Shown: one piece after another, positions 1 through 10,823 of the stretch
Position numbering within the stretch: position 1 is the stretch's first letter
Layout: each line of letters opens with the position of its first letter
Assembly (NCBI RefSeq): GCF_905171775.1
Contig: NC_053494.1
Coordinates: 164,039,101 to 164,103,100 of the forward strand
Direction of reading: 5' to 3'
Source of the DNA: Rana temporaria
Taxonomy: Eukaryota > Chordata > Amphibia > Anura > Ranidae
DNA: 64,000 nt
Notes under the pieces: model-generated
The model's input: only the letters and a program-made list of their open reading frames with translations
Databases searched by the model: none
Told to the model about the DNA's origin: nothing
Made by a program: the position numbers and the translations under genes

Positions 1-120
1 GGAATGACTGTTTTTATTCCCGGTGCTTTAGCATGTGTGTCTTGCTATTGTATGATTTTAAGAGATGAGGTCGGTACTGCTTATGTTATAATTTTTTTTC
101 ACAAATAATCATCAAGCCCG

Positions 121-470
121 TTAAACTGGAAGTTCAGCTAAAACCTAATGCTAAATTTACTCTGAGCCACACTCTAAACCTAATCTATCCAGCTCTGTAA
201 AGAAGAGATCTCTATACTTGCCTATTCTGTAGCCGCTACGCTCTGGTACCACGCTGAACCGTCAGCGGTGGCTTTAGTGTTTTGGAGTGTGCAGGAGAGG
301 CAGCCTACAAGGGAAGACCCATAGTAAGTCTATGGGTGACGTCACTTCCCAGGAATTTCACAGCCATTGTCTGCTCTCTACACAATAGCTGCTACTGGAG
401 AAAGGGGCAAGTATAGCGTTTTTGTTCTTTACAGGGATAGATAGATTTAGGTTTAGAATTGTCTTATGCT
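121..470. mobile_element. Foldback MITE-like repeat, TTAA at left edge
   Basis: The left edge begins with TTAA followed by an A/G-rich end typical of frog TTAA-bounded MITEs. An inverted repeat pairs about 168-228 (CTCTAAACCTAATCTATCCA) with about 407-462 (GGATAGATAGATTTAGGTTT). The centre is GC-richer than the flanks. The right TTAA end could not be located, so the right boundary is approximate. No coding potential is seen. Confidence 0.5.
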
Positions 471-994
471 TTTGTGAAACCAAAGCTTTTTTTCATGAAA
501 TCTCAAGTTCTGTTTTTCTGTGTTACATTGAGGTTACATGTGGCCAGTTTCGATGTAAATAGTGGGAGTAATAGTTTATGTAAAATAACGCTTATGTTAT
601 TTTTTTCTGTTCCTTTAAAGCATTAGGTATTTTTTTTATCTATTTGAACTACAGAGAAGTCTGGGCTATTAAAGGTGTACTGGACATCTGCTTTAAAGTA
701 GTTTGTGTGTTTCAATTTACTACAGCTGTTTGTAGCCATAAACTACTGCAGGTTTTTTTTTTTTTTTTTACTGCCCGATTGTACCTGGACAAGAGCTGCA
801 ATTGTCAGGGATTTAAATAGAGAAAAAACATGTGGAACGATGATCAAAATCTGTGCGACTCTGTAGGGCACATGTCAGTATTACTAAATCGGTTAGTGTG
901 GAAAAGTACGTTCTTGCCTTGAATTACATGAAGCAAAAGAAATGATCACAGGGTCTCTGACTACAGATGAAAACGTTGTGGGTGCTTACCACTA
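471..994. other. Unassigned AT-rich interval
   Basis: No gene or recognisable repeat is seen. A T-homopolymer occupies about 753-769. Confidence 0.5.
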
Positions 995-1434
995 TTTGGC
1001 TCCATTCACACTTGTACAACTTTAGACACATAAGGTCGCATTACAAGTCGCAGCTCATTGTTTTCAGTGGCACCTGTTTAGATAGTGGCACCTGAAAAAG
1101 AGCTACATTTATAAAGGTTTAAGAGGTGGGGTGGATGGGGGGGAGGGTTGGGAGGAGGGGATTGGGGGTGGGGTTGAGGTAAGATGAAAGTGTGTAGAGG
1201 CCCAATTAGAAATCAATAGATGCATGGTTTCAAAAAAGGGTGTATTGTATTTTCCTTATGTAATTCTATATTTTTGTATCCATATACTTTTGATAAAATA
1301 CAAAAAATAAAAGATAGGTGCGACTTTGAAAAGGTGACTTCACCACTTTGATGCACCAGAGAATGTAAAGTCTGATCAAAGTCGCACTGGAAATGGTGTG
1401 ACTTTGGAGTTGCGCAGGTGTGAATGGAGCCAAA
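995..1434. mobile_element. MITE with ~26-bp terminal inverted repeats
   Basis: The left end TTTGGCTCCATTCACACTTG is mirrored at 1408-1434 as the complement of CAGGTGTGAATGGAGCCAAA. Direct duplications at the edges are not clear. The interior contains a G-rich block (about 1125-1179) and poly-A/T. It is non-coding; a short minus-strand frame across it has no homology that I recognise. Confidence 0.6.
1125..1179 (+). other. G-rich tract with quadruplex potential
   Basis: At least six runs of three or more G separated by short loops occur within 55 bp on the + strand, inside the MITE at 995-1434. G-quadruplex formation is an inference from run spacing only. Confidence 0.55.
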
Positions 1435-1563
1435 GAGGCTGCAGACAGGCTATTCTTTTCAGTCAGGCAAGGTACAACCATGAATGAAATCTGTATTTTA
1501 GTAAGACTTCCTTATGTGCATATATAATTGCAAACTATACATGGAAACAAGATTTTGAAAACA

Positions 1564-1907
1564 TTAAAGCGGTTGTAAACCATGGCTGGTTTGAAAATAA
1601 AACAAAAAACGTAAGACAATGGCATAATGTGCTAGTATGCATTGCATACTAGGACATTAAGAAATGCATGCCTGATAATAAAGCCCCCCAGCACTGCGCT
1701 GAGAGGGCTGACAATTTCCCCCGGTCTTTTCTTTCTTCCGGATTTGCGTGATGACGTCACTGGGGACCAAGGTATGCCAAACCTTCAGAGCGCATATGCC
1801 AGTGATGTCACTGGCTGCACCCAGGGTGAATATCTACCATCAGGTAAGCCTTATTATAGGCTTACCTGTAGATAAAAATCACAAAGTTGGCTTTACTACC
1901 GCTTTAA
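1564..1907. mobile_element. TTAA-bounded MITE (piggyBac-like)
   Basis: TTAA at 1564-1567 and at 1904-1907 bound the element. The ends are TTAAAGCGGTTGTAAACC and, on the opposite strand, TTAAAGCGGTAGTAAAGCC, so the terminal repeats are about 18 bp. TTAA duplication is the hallmark of piggyBac-type transposition. The length is 344 bp and it is non-autonomous. The interior has an inverted piece around TGACGTCACTGG (1750 and 1803). Confidence 0.75.
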
Positions 1908-1920
1908 AGCTGGCTTGTCA

Positions 1921-2137
1921 GTAAGGATGAACTCCAGCGCGTTCGCATAGTACACATGCAGAGCCCGTTAGGAAGTCTGCACAGTGCTGCGCTAATCACA
2001 GCCAGGGAGACATATTCCCGATGCTCGGCTGCAGAGATCGGGAAATGTCTCCCTGGCTGTGATTAGCGCAGCGCTGTGCAGACTTCCTGGCAGGCTCTGC
2101 ACGTGTACTATGCGAACACGCTGGAGCTCATCCTTAC
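1921..2137. mobile_element. Foldback MITE, 6-bp target duplication
   Basis: A nearly perfect 217-bp palindrome starts GTAAGGATGAACTCCAGCG and ends with its complement. The 6-mer TTGTCA directly flanks both sides (1915-1920 and 2138-2143), which supports insertion as a unit. The arms are about 95-100 bp and would form a hairpin. It starts only 13 bp from the preceding TTAA MITE. The superfamily is not determined. Confidence 0.75.
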
Positions 2138-2238
2138 TTGTCAATAAGGCTCATACTTTACACGTTCATATGAAAGTTAGTGGAAAAAGTTTCTATTGCT
2201 TGCCATGAATCAAAAAACTGGTGATCCTGTAACCTAAA

Positions 2239-2591
2239 TAAGGGTCCTTTCAGACATGCCGATCCCACTGAACTGGCAAATGACAGGGCGGTCCCCACAC
2301 ACTGTGCAGGGACCGCCCTGTCAGATCGCCGCTCTCCCCTATGGGGGGATCGGATGAACACGGACCGTCTGTCTGTGTTTACCCGATTCGCTCTGCAGAT
2401 GGATGGAAAAATAGGATTTTACTCCGTCTGCAGAATCAGACCACAGCGGGGACGGATGATATCGGGTGTCAGCGGATGTTCATCTGCTGACACCCGCTAT
2501 CCCATAGGGATACATGTATGTCCCTTTTTTATCTGTAAAACGGATGGATGAAAAAGCGTCCATACGGTCCGCATGTGTGAAAGGGCCCTTA
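2239..2591. mobile_element. TA-flanked MITE
   Basis: The ends TAAGGGTCCTTTCAGACATG and (reverse strand) TAAGGGCCCTTTCACACATG form terminal repeats; TA is present at both edges. Internal short palindromes (for example around 2281-2325, GGCGGTCCC/GGGACCGCC) are seen. There is no coding potential. Confidence 0.65.
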
Positions 2592-3975
2592 GAGTGTTCA
2601 CTGCTTTCAAAATGACAGACCTGCAGTGGGGTAAGAGAATCCGATCTGCAGAAAGCAGAACCTGCATATGTAATAAACAAATTGGATAACCCCATTTTCA
2701 TGTATAATTGCAAATTTTATATAGAAACAAGGCTTCAAAAATATACTATTAGCCAGATGCATATCTAAAAAAAAAAAAAAAAAATAAACAAAAAATTATA
2801 ATTACCATTTAGCACACACTGACCAGAACATTTTTAAATCGATCACGTTCACGTGTATCCTGAAAAATACAATCAGAATACTAGAGTTTCCCTTCAAAGG
2901 AATAGTAAAGAGTTGCTATGCAGAGGGTTTTATGCGGCCACTTGGCTACAATTGTCACATTTCTGGAAGCCTATACACTGCCTACTAGCCAAAGATCTAA
3001 TTATGCAGCTAGGCCAGAAGGCCTAATGACTTTTGTTGAGTCCATCCAGCTCTGTAAAATTCTACTGGTCCAGTGACCGCCTTAATGGATAAAAATGTAC
3101 TCTAGATATGCAGTGTACATATAAATAAAGGTAATTAGAAATCGTTGTGTTCTGAGGCTATATAGAGGAGACATTGGAATACATTTTAATGTATCCAAAA
3201 ATAAATGGGTCAGGTCAGTGTTGAAATAATTTGTTGTACTTTTTACATTTTATGGCTAATGTTATCAATTAAAACTGGAATATCTTTGTTGCCCTTAACC
3301 AGAGATATTTTTTTGGTAATTCTGTGTTAACATCATGCACTTCTCTGCTCTTGTTCTGTGTCCTGTGGGACATGTTAGGGATAATGTGATGACTAAAAGT
3401 GCAGTGCACAGTACTTGCAGATAAACAGAATGTGATTTTCTGTACATTTGCTTTCTTCATTATTGACAGGATATAAATAATTTCATATAAAAATATGCCA
3501 GCATGTGAAGCTTTTCACATGTCTTACTGGCTCGTTTTTTGTTTGTTTTTAAACTTGCTAACAGAACTCCGTAGCTCAAGTTGAAATTCACTCAAGTGAA
3601 TGAGTCAGAACAGTGAGTCATCTCTTCCTAGTATAGTAGTATCTTCAAGGTATAGGAATGGTTTCCCGGCATGGGAAATGCATTTATATGATGCATACAA
3701 TCGATGTTTTTAATTTTGCACATGTACGAAAATCAGCCAATAAGTTCCAGCTTCAGTTGGCAATATTTATCTATGAAAGATGTTTTATATCTTTCTTAAA
3801 GCATATGTAAAGCCAAGGCTCTCATATTTGTCCTGCTGACCACTGCCACTGGGAAGGAGAGAGAGGGAAGGTCTGAAATTTTACGTTGCAGCAGAACAGC
3901 AATTTAGTACATTTTCCAGTTGGGACACTTGTTCCTTTGACAACTGTTTAAAAGGGGAATTCCCTCATTTATTTT
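2592..3975. other. Unassigned AT-rich interval
   Basis: An A-homopolymer lies at about 2767-2783. Short frames are scattered at random and no repeat edges were recognised. Confidence 0.5.
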
Positions 3976-4020
3976 TTAACCCCTTCCCTACCGGCGCATT
4001 GTAAAATGACCCGGCGGCCG
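3976..4020 (+). mobile_element. 5' scrap of a TTAA-bounded frog element
   Basis: TTAACCCCTTCCCTACCGGC resembles the left end of the large TTAA element family seen intact at 30914-33301. Homology stops after about 45 bp, so this is a truncated end. Confidence 0.4.
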
Positions 4021-5262
4021 CAGAAAAAAAAACATCACTTGCATGCTCAGGAGAGGAATGTTTGTGCACGAGGCCTTACTCATCCTGCTGTTTGTCTAGG
4101 ACGGAAAGTGGAAGGAAATCGCAATACAGGAGAAAACAAAATATCGGGGCTTTTATCGATTACCTACTGTTTCCAAAATTTAAAAAAATGCTTTTAGAGT
4201 TAGATTTTTTTCTTTTCTCTTTCAAGAATTCAATGAAGTCGCCTGACTGGGAGTGCAGGGTCAGATCACGATGTAACGTGTATGCAGTGACAGATGGCAG
4301 AACCTTAGGGAGCAGTGTGTATACATGGAAACTGATGGATTTTCTATTAAGTAGAATGGATAAAATTGGGAATCCAGGTGTGAGAAAGTGACAACTTCAT
4401 TATGGCTTCCTGGAAGGGGAAAAACTACAGTGGGAAGTCTGTCTTTGGACTATCCAAGAGACAAAGGAAAGCTGGCCTGTGTATCAGTACCCAATTAGTG
4501 CCTTACAAAGCTGAACTATCTCTTTTGGGTGTGTTTGTCCCTTGAGAAGTTCTTTGTGTGGACTGAAACAACTTTCAAATGTTTGCAAGCTGATTAGTAA
4601 ATAAACCCCCCAATATTCTCAGTGTTGTAGCTGCTGATAAAACCTCGTTCAAAATCAGAGGACTGAGGCAAGTAGAAAACCTTGTGTATTTTTGGCACAA
4701 AAACGTTGTGGTCTTTTCATGGTTAAACTATAAAGTTACCCAAATCAATGCAAATGCTGACCCAAATATCTGATTCTTCTTCAAATCCACCCACAGGATT
4801 TCCATCACACTGTAGTTCGTTAACTTTAGTTAGGTGCACATGGTTTCAATTCTACGTTAGGAAAAAAAAATTGCATTTCCATACAATATCAAAGAGCAAG
4901 AGTGCTTTAAGCCGAAGAAAAAAAATAAACATTCAGACATAGAAAGCCAAAACAATAATTAATATCACATGGCTTTGCCCTATAAATTATTAGAAAAGGT
5001 TATATGATAAGTTGTGCAACTTAAATAGACCCAGATAATGCTGGAATGTTTGCAATTGTTAAAGTTAAGGCTTTATGCTAGTTTTGAAGTAGTAATCTAT
5101 ATTTAGGTTTAGTATTAAAATGTCACAGTGCATGTATAGTTATTTGAAGCTGCTGACACGTCTTATACACTTTGACAACTAGCATTTTTAGTTTTGCATG
5201 GGAGTATGATCCGTTTGCTTCTCATATCTTTCACAATCTCCTTTGGCGAGATTTCTCCACTG
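4021..5262. other. Unassigned AT-rich interval
   Basis: No gene or repeat edge is seen. The 109-residue + frame at 4062-4391 has no recognisable domain and looks like chance. Confidence 0.45.
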
Positions 5263-5551
5263 TAAGGGCTGATTCACACCAGTTGCCATCTTTAATGTAC
5301 ATCGAAAACACATGCACAATGTTTTCCATGTATTCCAATGTCCCTAAGTCACACTAGTGCAGTGCCTTCTAGTGCAGTCAAAAATCGAACATGCTGCATT
5401 TTTTCTGTATGGCATGCATCTGAAACACAGAAAAATGCATTGAAAACGCAGCAGAGCGCACATTTCTTGAATTAAGATGAAGAAAGAGGGTAAAAAAGCA
5501 TTAAATGTGTGTAAATGTGCATACAGAAATTGTGGTGTGAACTAGCCCTTA
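5263..5551. mobile_element. TA-flanked MITE
   Basis: Terminal repeats AAGGGCTGATTCACACCA (left) and AAGGGCTAGTTCACACCA (right, reverse strand), with TA at both edges. It directly abuts the next MITE at 5552. Non-coding. Confidence 0.7.
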
Positions 5552-6104
5552 TGCCGCGTACACATGACCGTTTTTCATGACGAGAATTTTTTTTTTTTTA
5601 AATTGGTTGTGTGTAGGCTCCAGAGCATTTTTCTCGATGAGAAAAATGGGCATTAAAAATATAAAACCTGCTCTATTTTTTCTTGTTGTTTTTCTCGTCG
5701 TTGTTTTTCTCGTCGTTGTTTTTCTCGTCGTTGTTTTTCTCGTCGTTGTTTTTCTCGTCGTTGTTTTTCTCGTCGTTGTTTTTCTCGTCGTTGTTTTTCT
5801 CGTCGTTGTTTTTCTCTTTGTGAAAAATGGTCATGTGTAAGCTTTAACGACGGGGGGGGGGGGGGGGGAAACGCGCATGCTCAGAAGCAAGTAATGAGAA
5901 GGGAATTTTGCATAATCAGCACAAAGGGTGGCGCCATCCGAATGGAACTTCCTCTTTACAGTGCCGTCGTATGTGTTGTACGTCACTGCGCTTTGCTCGA
6001 GCATTTTTTATCACGATCGTGTGTATGCAAGGCAGGCTTGAGAGGAATCACGTCGAGAAAAACTTTTTTTCCATGACATGGATAACGGTCGTGTGTACGC
6101 GGCA
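5552..6104. mobile_element. Harbinger-like MITE with TTA duplication
   Basis: Terminal repeats TGCCGCGTACACATGACCGT and TGCCGCGTACACACGACCGT (reverse strand) are flanked by TTA at 5549-5551 and 6105-6107. A 3-bp TTA/TWA duplication is typical of PIF/Harbinger elements. The TTA on the left is shared with the end of the neighbouring MITE, so this copy apparently inserted against it or vice versa. The interior carries an expanded 15-bp tandem repeat and a G run (5852-5868). Confidence 0.75.
5685..5819 (+). repeat. 15-bp tandem repeat, 9 units
   Basis: The unit GTTGTTTTTCTCGTC repeats head to tail nine times; the last unit is degenerate (CTTT in place of CGTC). The first eight are essentially identical, which suggests recent expansion. 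The unit is a variant of sequence near the ends of the host MITE (TTTTTCTCGTC). It creates a spurious open frame of repeating Val/Phe/Leu. Confidence 0.9.
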
Positions 6105-6369
6105 TTATTCTCAGCATGCTTCTGCCAATCTTTGAGTTTCTAAGGATTCCCTTGTTGTTTGGGTGTGTAATGCCTGATGAGTGAAACTGGGGATTCCAGT
6201 TCAGATCTCCCTGAGAAGACAGTCTCTTGCATTCTCACGTCTACCGACTATAGGATTGATTTACTAAAGGAGTAGAGTGCATGTTTACATTTTAAAATTA
6301 ATATTTCAGAAAAACAAGGTACACATTCCGTTTTAATGCCCAATCATGTGCAGGGAAAATTGTACATTT

Positions 6370-6467
6370 TATTTTTTTTGTTTCAATAGTTTTTATTGGT
6401 ATTTCAAATTTCATATACAAGCAGGTTGTACGTGTAAATATTTCAAACGAAAACATACAATATCGTT
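6370..6467 (-). mobile_element. Short retroposon 3' end with 10-bp target duplication
   Basis: TTGTACATTT directly flanks the segment at 6360-6369 and 6468-6477. The inserted DNA starts with a T-rich stretch followed by AGTTTTTATTGG, which on the minus strand reads as an AATAAAAA-type tail. This fits target-primed reverse transcription of a heavily 5'-truncated non-LTR element on the minus strand. Confidence 0.55.
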
Positions 6468-6477
6468 TTGTACATTT

Positions 6478-8512
6478 ATTTTGATAACTGAAGTTTTTAT
6501 TTTTGCCAGATACATTTGTGATTTTACTAGTTTGCTTGTGAACGGTGGTCAATTAGAATTCTTTGGAAAAGTTGTACTGTTATTTTATTGTTAATGGTAT
6601 TTTATGCATGCACCTAAATCTGCCACGCTGCCAGTCACAAGTTTCATAACAAGACTTATAGCCCTTGGTATGAGATTCCAGAGCAAAGTCACTTGTATGT
6701 ACTGTTTTTTTTGTTTGTTTTTTTAGAACACATTTTATCAAACCTTCATCAATTGTTCAGTCTTGCCATTTAGGCCTCATGCATACTGGGTGTTTAGCCC
6801 CGATGCATGCGGTTTTGGTTTTCAGCTACAGCTGGAGAGCACAAGCTCACCGTTCAGCCCTGCTGATGGCAGGTTGTCATACTCTGAGGATCTGGTGGCT
6901 GCTCCTGCTGGAAGGGGCCGCTAGGCAGTGAATCTAGCAGTGTGTACTTTTTAGGGTAGTATGCTCCCAAGGTCAAATATGCAAAACACAAGCAGTCTGC
7001 ATTCTGGTCATTTGCTCCATGGGCCTACTGAAGAATGCTGTTTTCCCAGGTAGGAGAGTGCACACCTTTTGTGTATTGCGTTTCATTGCTCAGAATGGAC
7101 AGTGTACACACAAGGAGAAAGGGGGAGCAGGAGAGTGGCTTATCACCTGGCTATTGCTTTCTGTGATCTTAAGTGCCATTTTGGGGCATGCAGGCATAGG
7201 TGGCTTCATGGGATCCTGTTAGGGGATGGAGCCACCTGAAAACAGGACCCAGAGAAATAAGAATTTGGGGAGAGAGGATGTAAAGCAAACAGGTGCTTGC
7301 AAAGGAAACCACACAGCAGCAGTCATAAGCGCTGAGGTCTGCAGCATTAAATTGTTTTTACATGTGTTGGGTTACTAACTTTTTCTTAAAATAAAAAAAA
7401 AGACTGCCTAGGGCAGATAAAGTCTAAAACATTTTTTTATTGTACATGTTTTTATACTACGTGTGTTTTGTATAATGCATACATACCTTTTTTTGCTTCT
7501 ACCTTAAGTTTATTATTGAAGTCTAGTTGGTGTGGGTTACTGTACTTTGTCTGTCTGTCTATATTTTGAGCCAGATCTGCCTTTAAATGAAAAATCTCTG
7601 TTTTTTGCTCTTGTGCATGAGTGTCACACCTGTGTTGGGATGATTACAGGAGGGACTATATTTGTTCCTAATGGTGCAGTAAATGCCATTCCCAGAGCCT
7701 CATGGCAGACAGTCTACTCAGAAGACGCCAGTATACCATTACCTGTCTCCAGGCACCTTTTTCCATTCAGAGACCACTAATAATGGTCACACTCTTTCTT
7801 CCTAATCATTGCCAAGCTTCTTGCCCCTGAACAGAGACGGTACATTAACGCGCATAAGAAAACTCCAATGTTCCTAGGTGTGTTGTTGATATAATGTATG
7901 TGCCTACTCTATGCATGGTGAATTACCTCCTTTTTAAATGCACTTATTTAATTTTGAACTCTGGTGGACGTTTGTGAAATTGTCGTACTAAGATCAAAGA
8001 CTGTGCAGTTGAGTGATGTTCGTAACCATTTTCGGCACAGTTTTGGCCACCTGCTGTTGCTATTTTCCCTCCAGCTAACCATTGAGCACCCCCTGCGCAT
8101 CTCTGCTCGTAAAACATGATTGAGGAAGTATTTCAGATCTATTTATGAGTCTGTAGCAGGGCATGATGGGACGAGGCCTTCATGAGTCACATATACAACC
8201 TTGGTATATTCAGTCAGGCTATCTAACCCTGTGCAAACTGTTGGTGTTATATACATCCTGTATAATAATAATAATAATATTGTACGCACCTGGGTTTTAG
8301 GGCTCTCCTTCTAAATCTGACTATACTTTATAAACAGTCTTGTTCATTCAATGTTGGTTAAGTTTTGGAAGGTACCCTTGGTTTAACACTGTCTGGGCAG
8401 TTTTTTTTTTCTCTCATCTGAACCTTTTCTAATGTAATATGCAATTACTAACCTTTTCTTCTGAAAATTCCAGTTGCCTGTTTGTCATGCTGAGCCAGTA
8501 TTTTCACACTTT
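6478..8512. other. Unassigned interval
   Basis: A possible MITE left end (TAGGCCTCATGCATACTGGG, from about 6771) has no visible partner. A short (ATA)n occurs near 8262-8281. No exon-like sequence was recognised. Confidence 0.45.
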
Positions 8513-9277
8513 AAGGATGATTTACTAAAACTGTCAGTGCAAAATCTGGTGCAGCTGTGCATGTTGGCCAATCAGCTTCTAACTTGAGCTTCTTCAATTA
8601 AGCTTTGTAGGAAAAACTGGAAGCTGATTGGTTGGGACTGTAGGCCACACATATTCCCGATAAAACATTACTCCAGGTACAATCAAAATAAATATACTGA
8701 CCCAAGTTTGGCAAATAATGGCCGCGGCATTTTTTATTGGTTTAAACACAATAAATTAAATCAACCATATAAACTTTTTTTTTTACTCAACATCAAACAT
8801 CATATTTTAATGAAAACCAACCAACTGTGTAACTGCTTGGTTTTCGGAACTCAAGCAGCATTACCTCATTATATCATGAAATAACATGTCCCCCCTAGAC
8901 ATCCAGGGTGACACCGACCACATAAAATTGCCGCAACTGGGGAGGAGAGAGGGAGGGAGTTCTTCCACCGGTGGTTGCTGACAGCAAAAGAGGCAGATGC
9001 CCAGCCAATCCTTATAAAGCCTTCCTGGCTACCAGTACCTTCCGCTGTATCCCATTGGCTGGCTGTTGATCCCAAATTTAAAGCCACAGTACATAAATTT
9101 AAAACATCCTATACATCTTACTGCATACCTACAAACATTACATTTAAACCCTTAAACAACTTCACACATGTGGTAGCCACAATCCCACTTAAGTGGGCTC
9201 CTATTGTGCCCCCTTTCTTATTCTATGCAGAACTGCACCAGATTTTGCTTACTTCAGTTTTAGTAAATCAACCCCTT
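8513..9277. mobile_element. Palindromic MITE split by a later insertion
   Basis: The outer arms match as inverted repeats: AAGGATGATTTACTAAAACT at the left and its near-complement AGTTTTAGTAAATCAACCCC at the right. The homology continues through AAATCTGGTGCAG. The middle of the left part (CCAATCAGCTTC...GAAGCTGATTGG) is the hairpin core of the element. The complementary continuation resumes only at 9221, so 8634-9220 is an insertion. Confidence 0.65.
8634..9220. mobile_element. 587-bp insertion inside the MITE, unidentified
   Basis: This block interrupts the palindromic MITE. On the + strand it contains AGCCAATCC followed by TTATAAAG (about 9003-9019), a plausible CCAAT/TATA pair. On the minus strand it has CCAATAAAAAATGCC (about 8727-8741), a plausible poly(A) signal. 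These hints would fit a retroelement terminal repeat, but TG/CA ends and a target duplication could not be fixed. Family unknown. Confidence 0.4.
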
Positions 9278-9940
9278 TGAGTCACCGACAAGCAATGCAG
9301 ATCAGGAGTTTTTTGTCAGCGCCTCAGCCAAAGACAGCTAGGCAATGAAAATGTTCAGGAAGAGGTCAGCAGTGGCCACTTTCATATTTTTATCTGTATA
9401 CTGTAGGCTTTCTAGAACGCAGGGCATTTTTGCCCACAGTTACTGCGCTAACCACATCTTTAATCATGAAAGTATTATTTGGACACCCCCCACAGGTTTA
9501 TGTTGGCTAAATACAAACATGACACATAAATCATGTTTACAAATGTAAACCGTGCAGCAAATGTGTAATTTTCAGTGGAGAAATGGAAAATTCATAGAAA
9601 ATAATTATTTTCCTGTCTTTGTTCCATCTGTACATAATGTAGATTATATTGTACAATACATCAGAACAATAATAGAGGGTTGTACATCTGCCACATTCTT
9701 TTGGCTTTTGAGACATTAAGTGGCATAGCAGGAACACTTGAGAACATGGAAGGAACCACTTCAAAGTACCCCAACCATCCAATCTAGACCTCAGGATTAA
9801 TCACCACAGCTCATACCCTAATATGGGGTTATGAAACGTTAGTAGTTGAAGTGACTTTGTAGAGCAAAGTTTTACTCAACTCTTGTAACTTTTCACTTCC
9901 TGCTTTATTACACTCAATGATTTGGTCTGATCCAAACAGA
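9278..9940. other. Unassigned interval
   Basis: Ordinary AT-rich sequence; no gene or repeat edge is seen. Confidence 0.45.
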
Positions 9941-9942
9941 TA

Positions 9943-10579
9943 CAGTGATACCTCGGTTCACGAACTTAATTCGTGAACTGACTCTGGTCGCGAACCGAAT
10001 TGGTCGCGAACCGAGGCACATTTTCCCATAGGGTTCAATGTAAATCCAGTTAATCCGTGCTGACCTTTTTTTGGGGATTTTTGAAGCACAAAAATATGAA
10101 ACAAATTACAATACACATTAGTACAGTATAGTAATGTATAAAGAGAGGACACTAACCTTGCTTGAGATGACTTCTGGCATGGAGGAAGGCAGGTGGGAGG
10201 CAGTTATTGTTTGGAGGGAGAGTCCCCCTCCATAAGGACATCAGGGGGATCTCCTTCAGTGAACTGTACAATACAGCAAGGACAGTACTGTAGTACAGTA
10301 CAGTACTGTATGTGCTAAAAAGCACACCAAAAATCAAAAAATCACTCAAAATGTTTGCAGAGTACTCACAGTACTTCTTTCTGTGTGTCTTCTTCTCTCC
10401 ACGGTCTTCCTACAGAAAGTCACGACCATGTGACAGCCGGGAAATAGCATTAAAATGGCCGCGGCTCCTGTTCGTGAACCGAGGCGGAGTTCGTGAACCG
10501 GAGCATATTTTTATGAACTTTCCTGTTCGTGAACCGAGTTGTTCGTGAACAGAAGCGTTCGTGAACCGAGGTATCACTG
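9943..10579. mobile_element. Tigger-like (Tc1/mariner) MITE
   Basis: The terminal repeats are perfect over at least 22 bp: CAGTGATACCTCGGTTCACG at the left and the same on the reverse strand at the right, with TA at 9941-9942 and 10580-10581. CAGTG(A/G)TACCTCG ends and a TA target are characteristic of pogo/Tigger-type elements. Subterminal repeats of GTTCGTGAACCG recur. The interior has a short GTAC-rich palindrome (10281-10311). It is 637 bp and has no transposase frame. Confidence 0.8.
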
Positions 10580-10823
10580 TACTATAATTTATTCTTATGC
10601 CTAACAAATCCTATTAGTGTAACTTGCATATAGGTAATAACAAGGCTGCCATTGCTGGCCTTGCACTCTAACAATTCCAGTTGATTGGCTTATCACACTA
10701 ATCCTATAACTTCCATACTTGTAGCCATGTAGTTCAGAAGTTCTGACTTTACTTTCTGCTTGCTTGTGCTGGGTCAATGGCTCAAAAGTACTCAAGTGAG
10801 TGACAACCAGGTAAGCTTCACTC

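Noticed and set aside
5685..5819. CRISPR-like array
   Set aside because: Units are contiguous with no spacers; the same applies to the 66-bp array at 57014-57277. The window is eukaryotic.
5577..5840. Open frame with Val-Val-Phe-Leu repeats
   Set aside because: Produced entirely by the 15-bp tandem repeat in a MITE.
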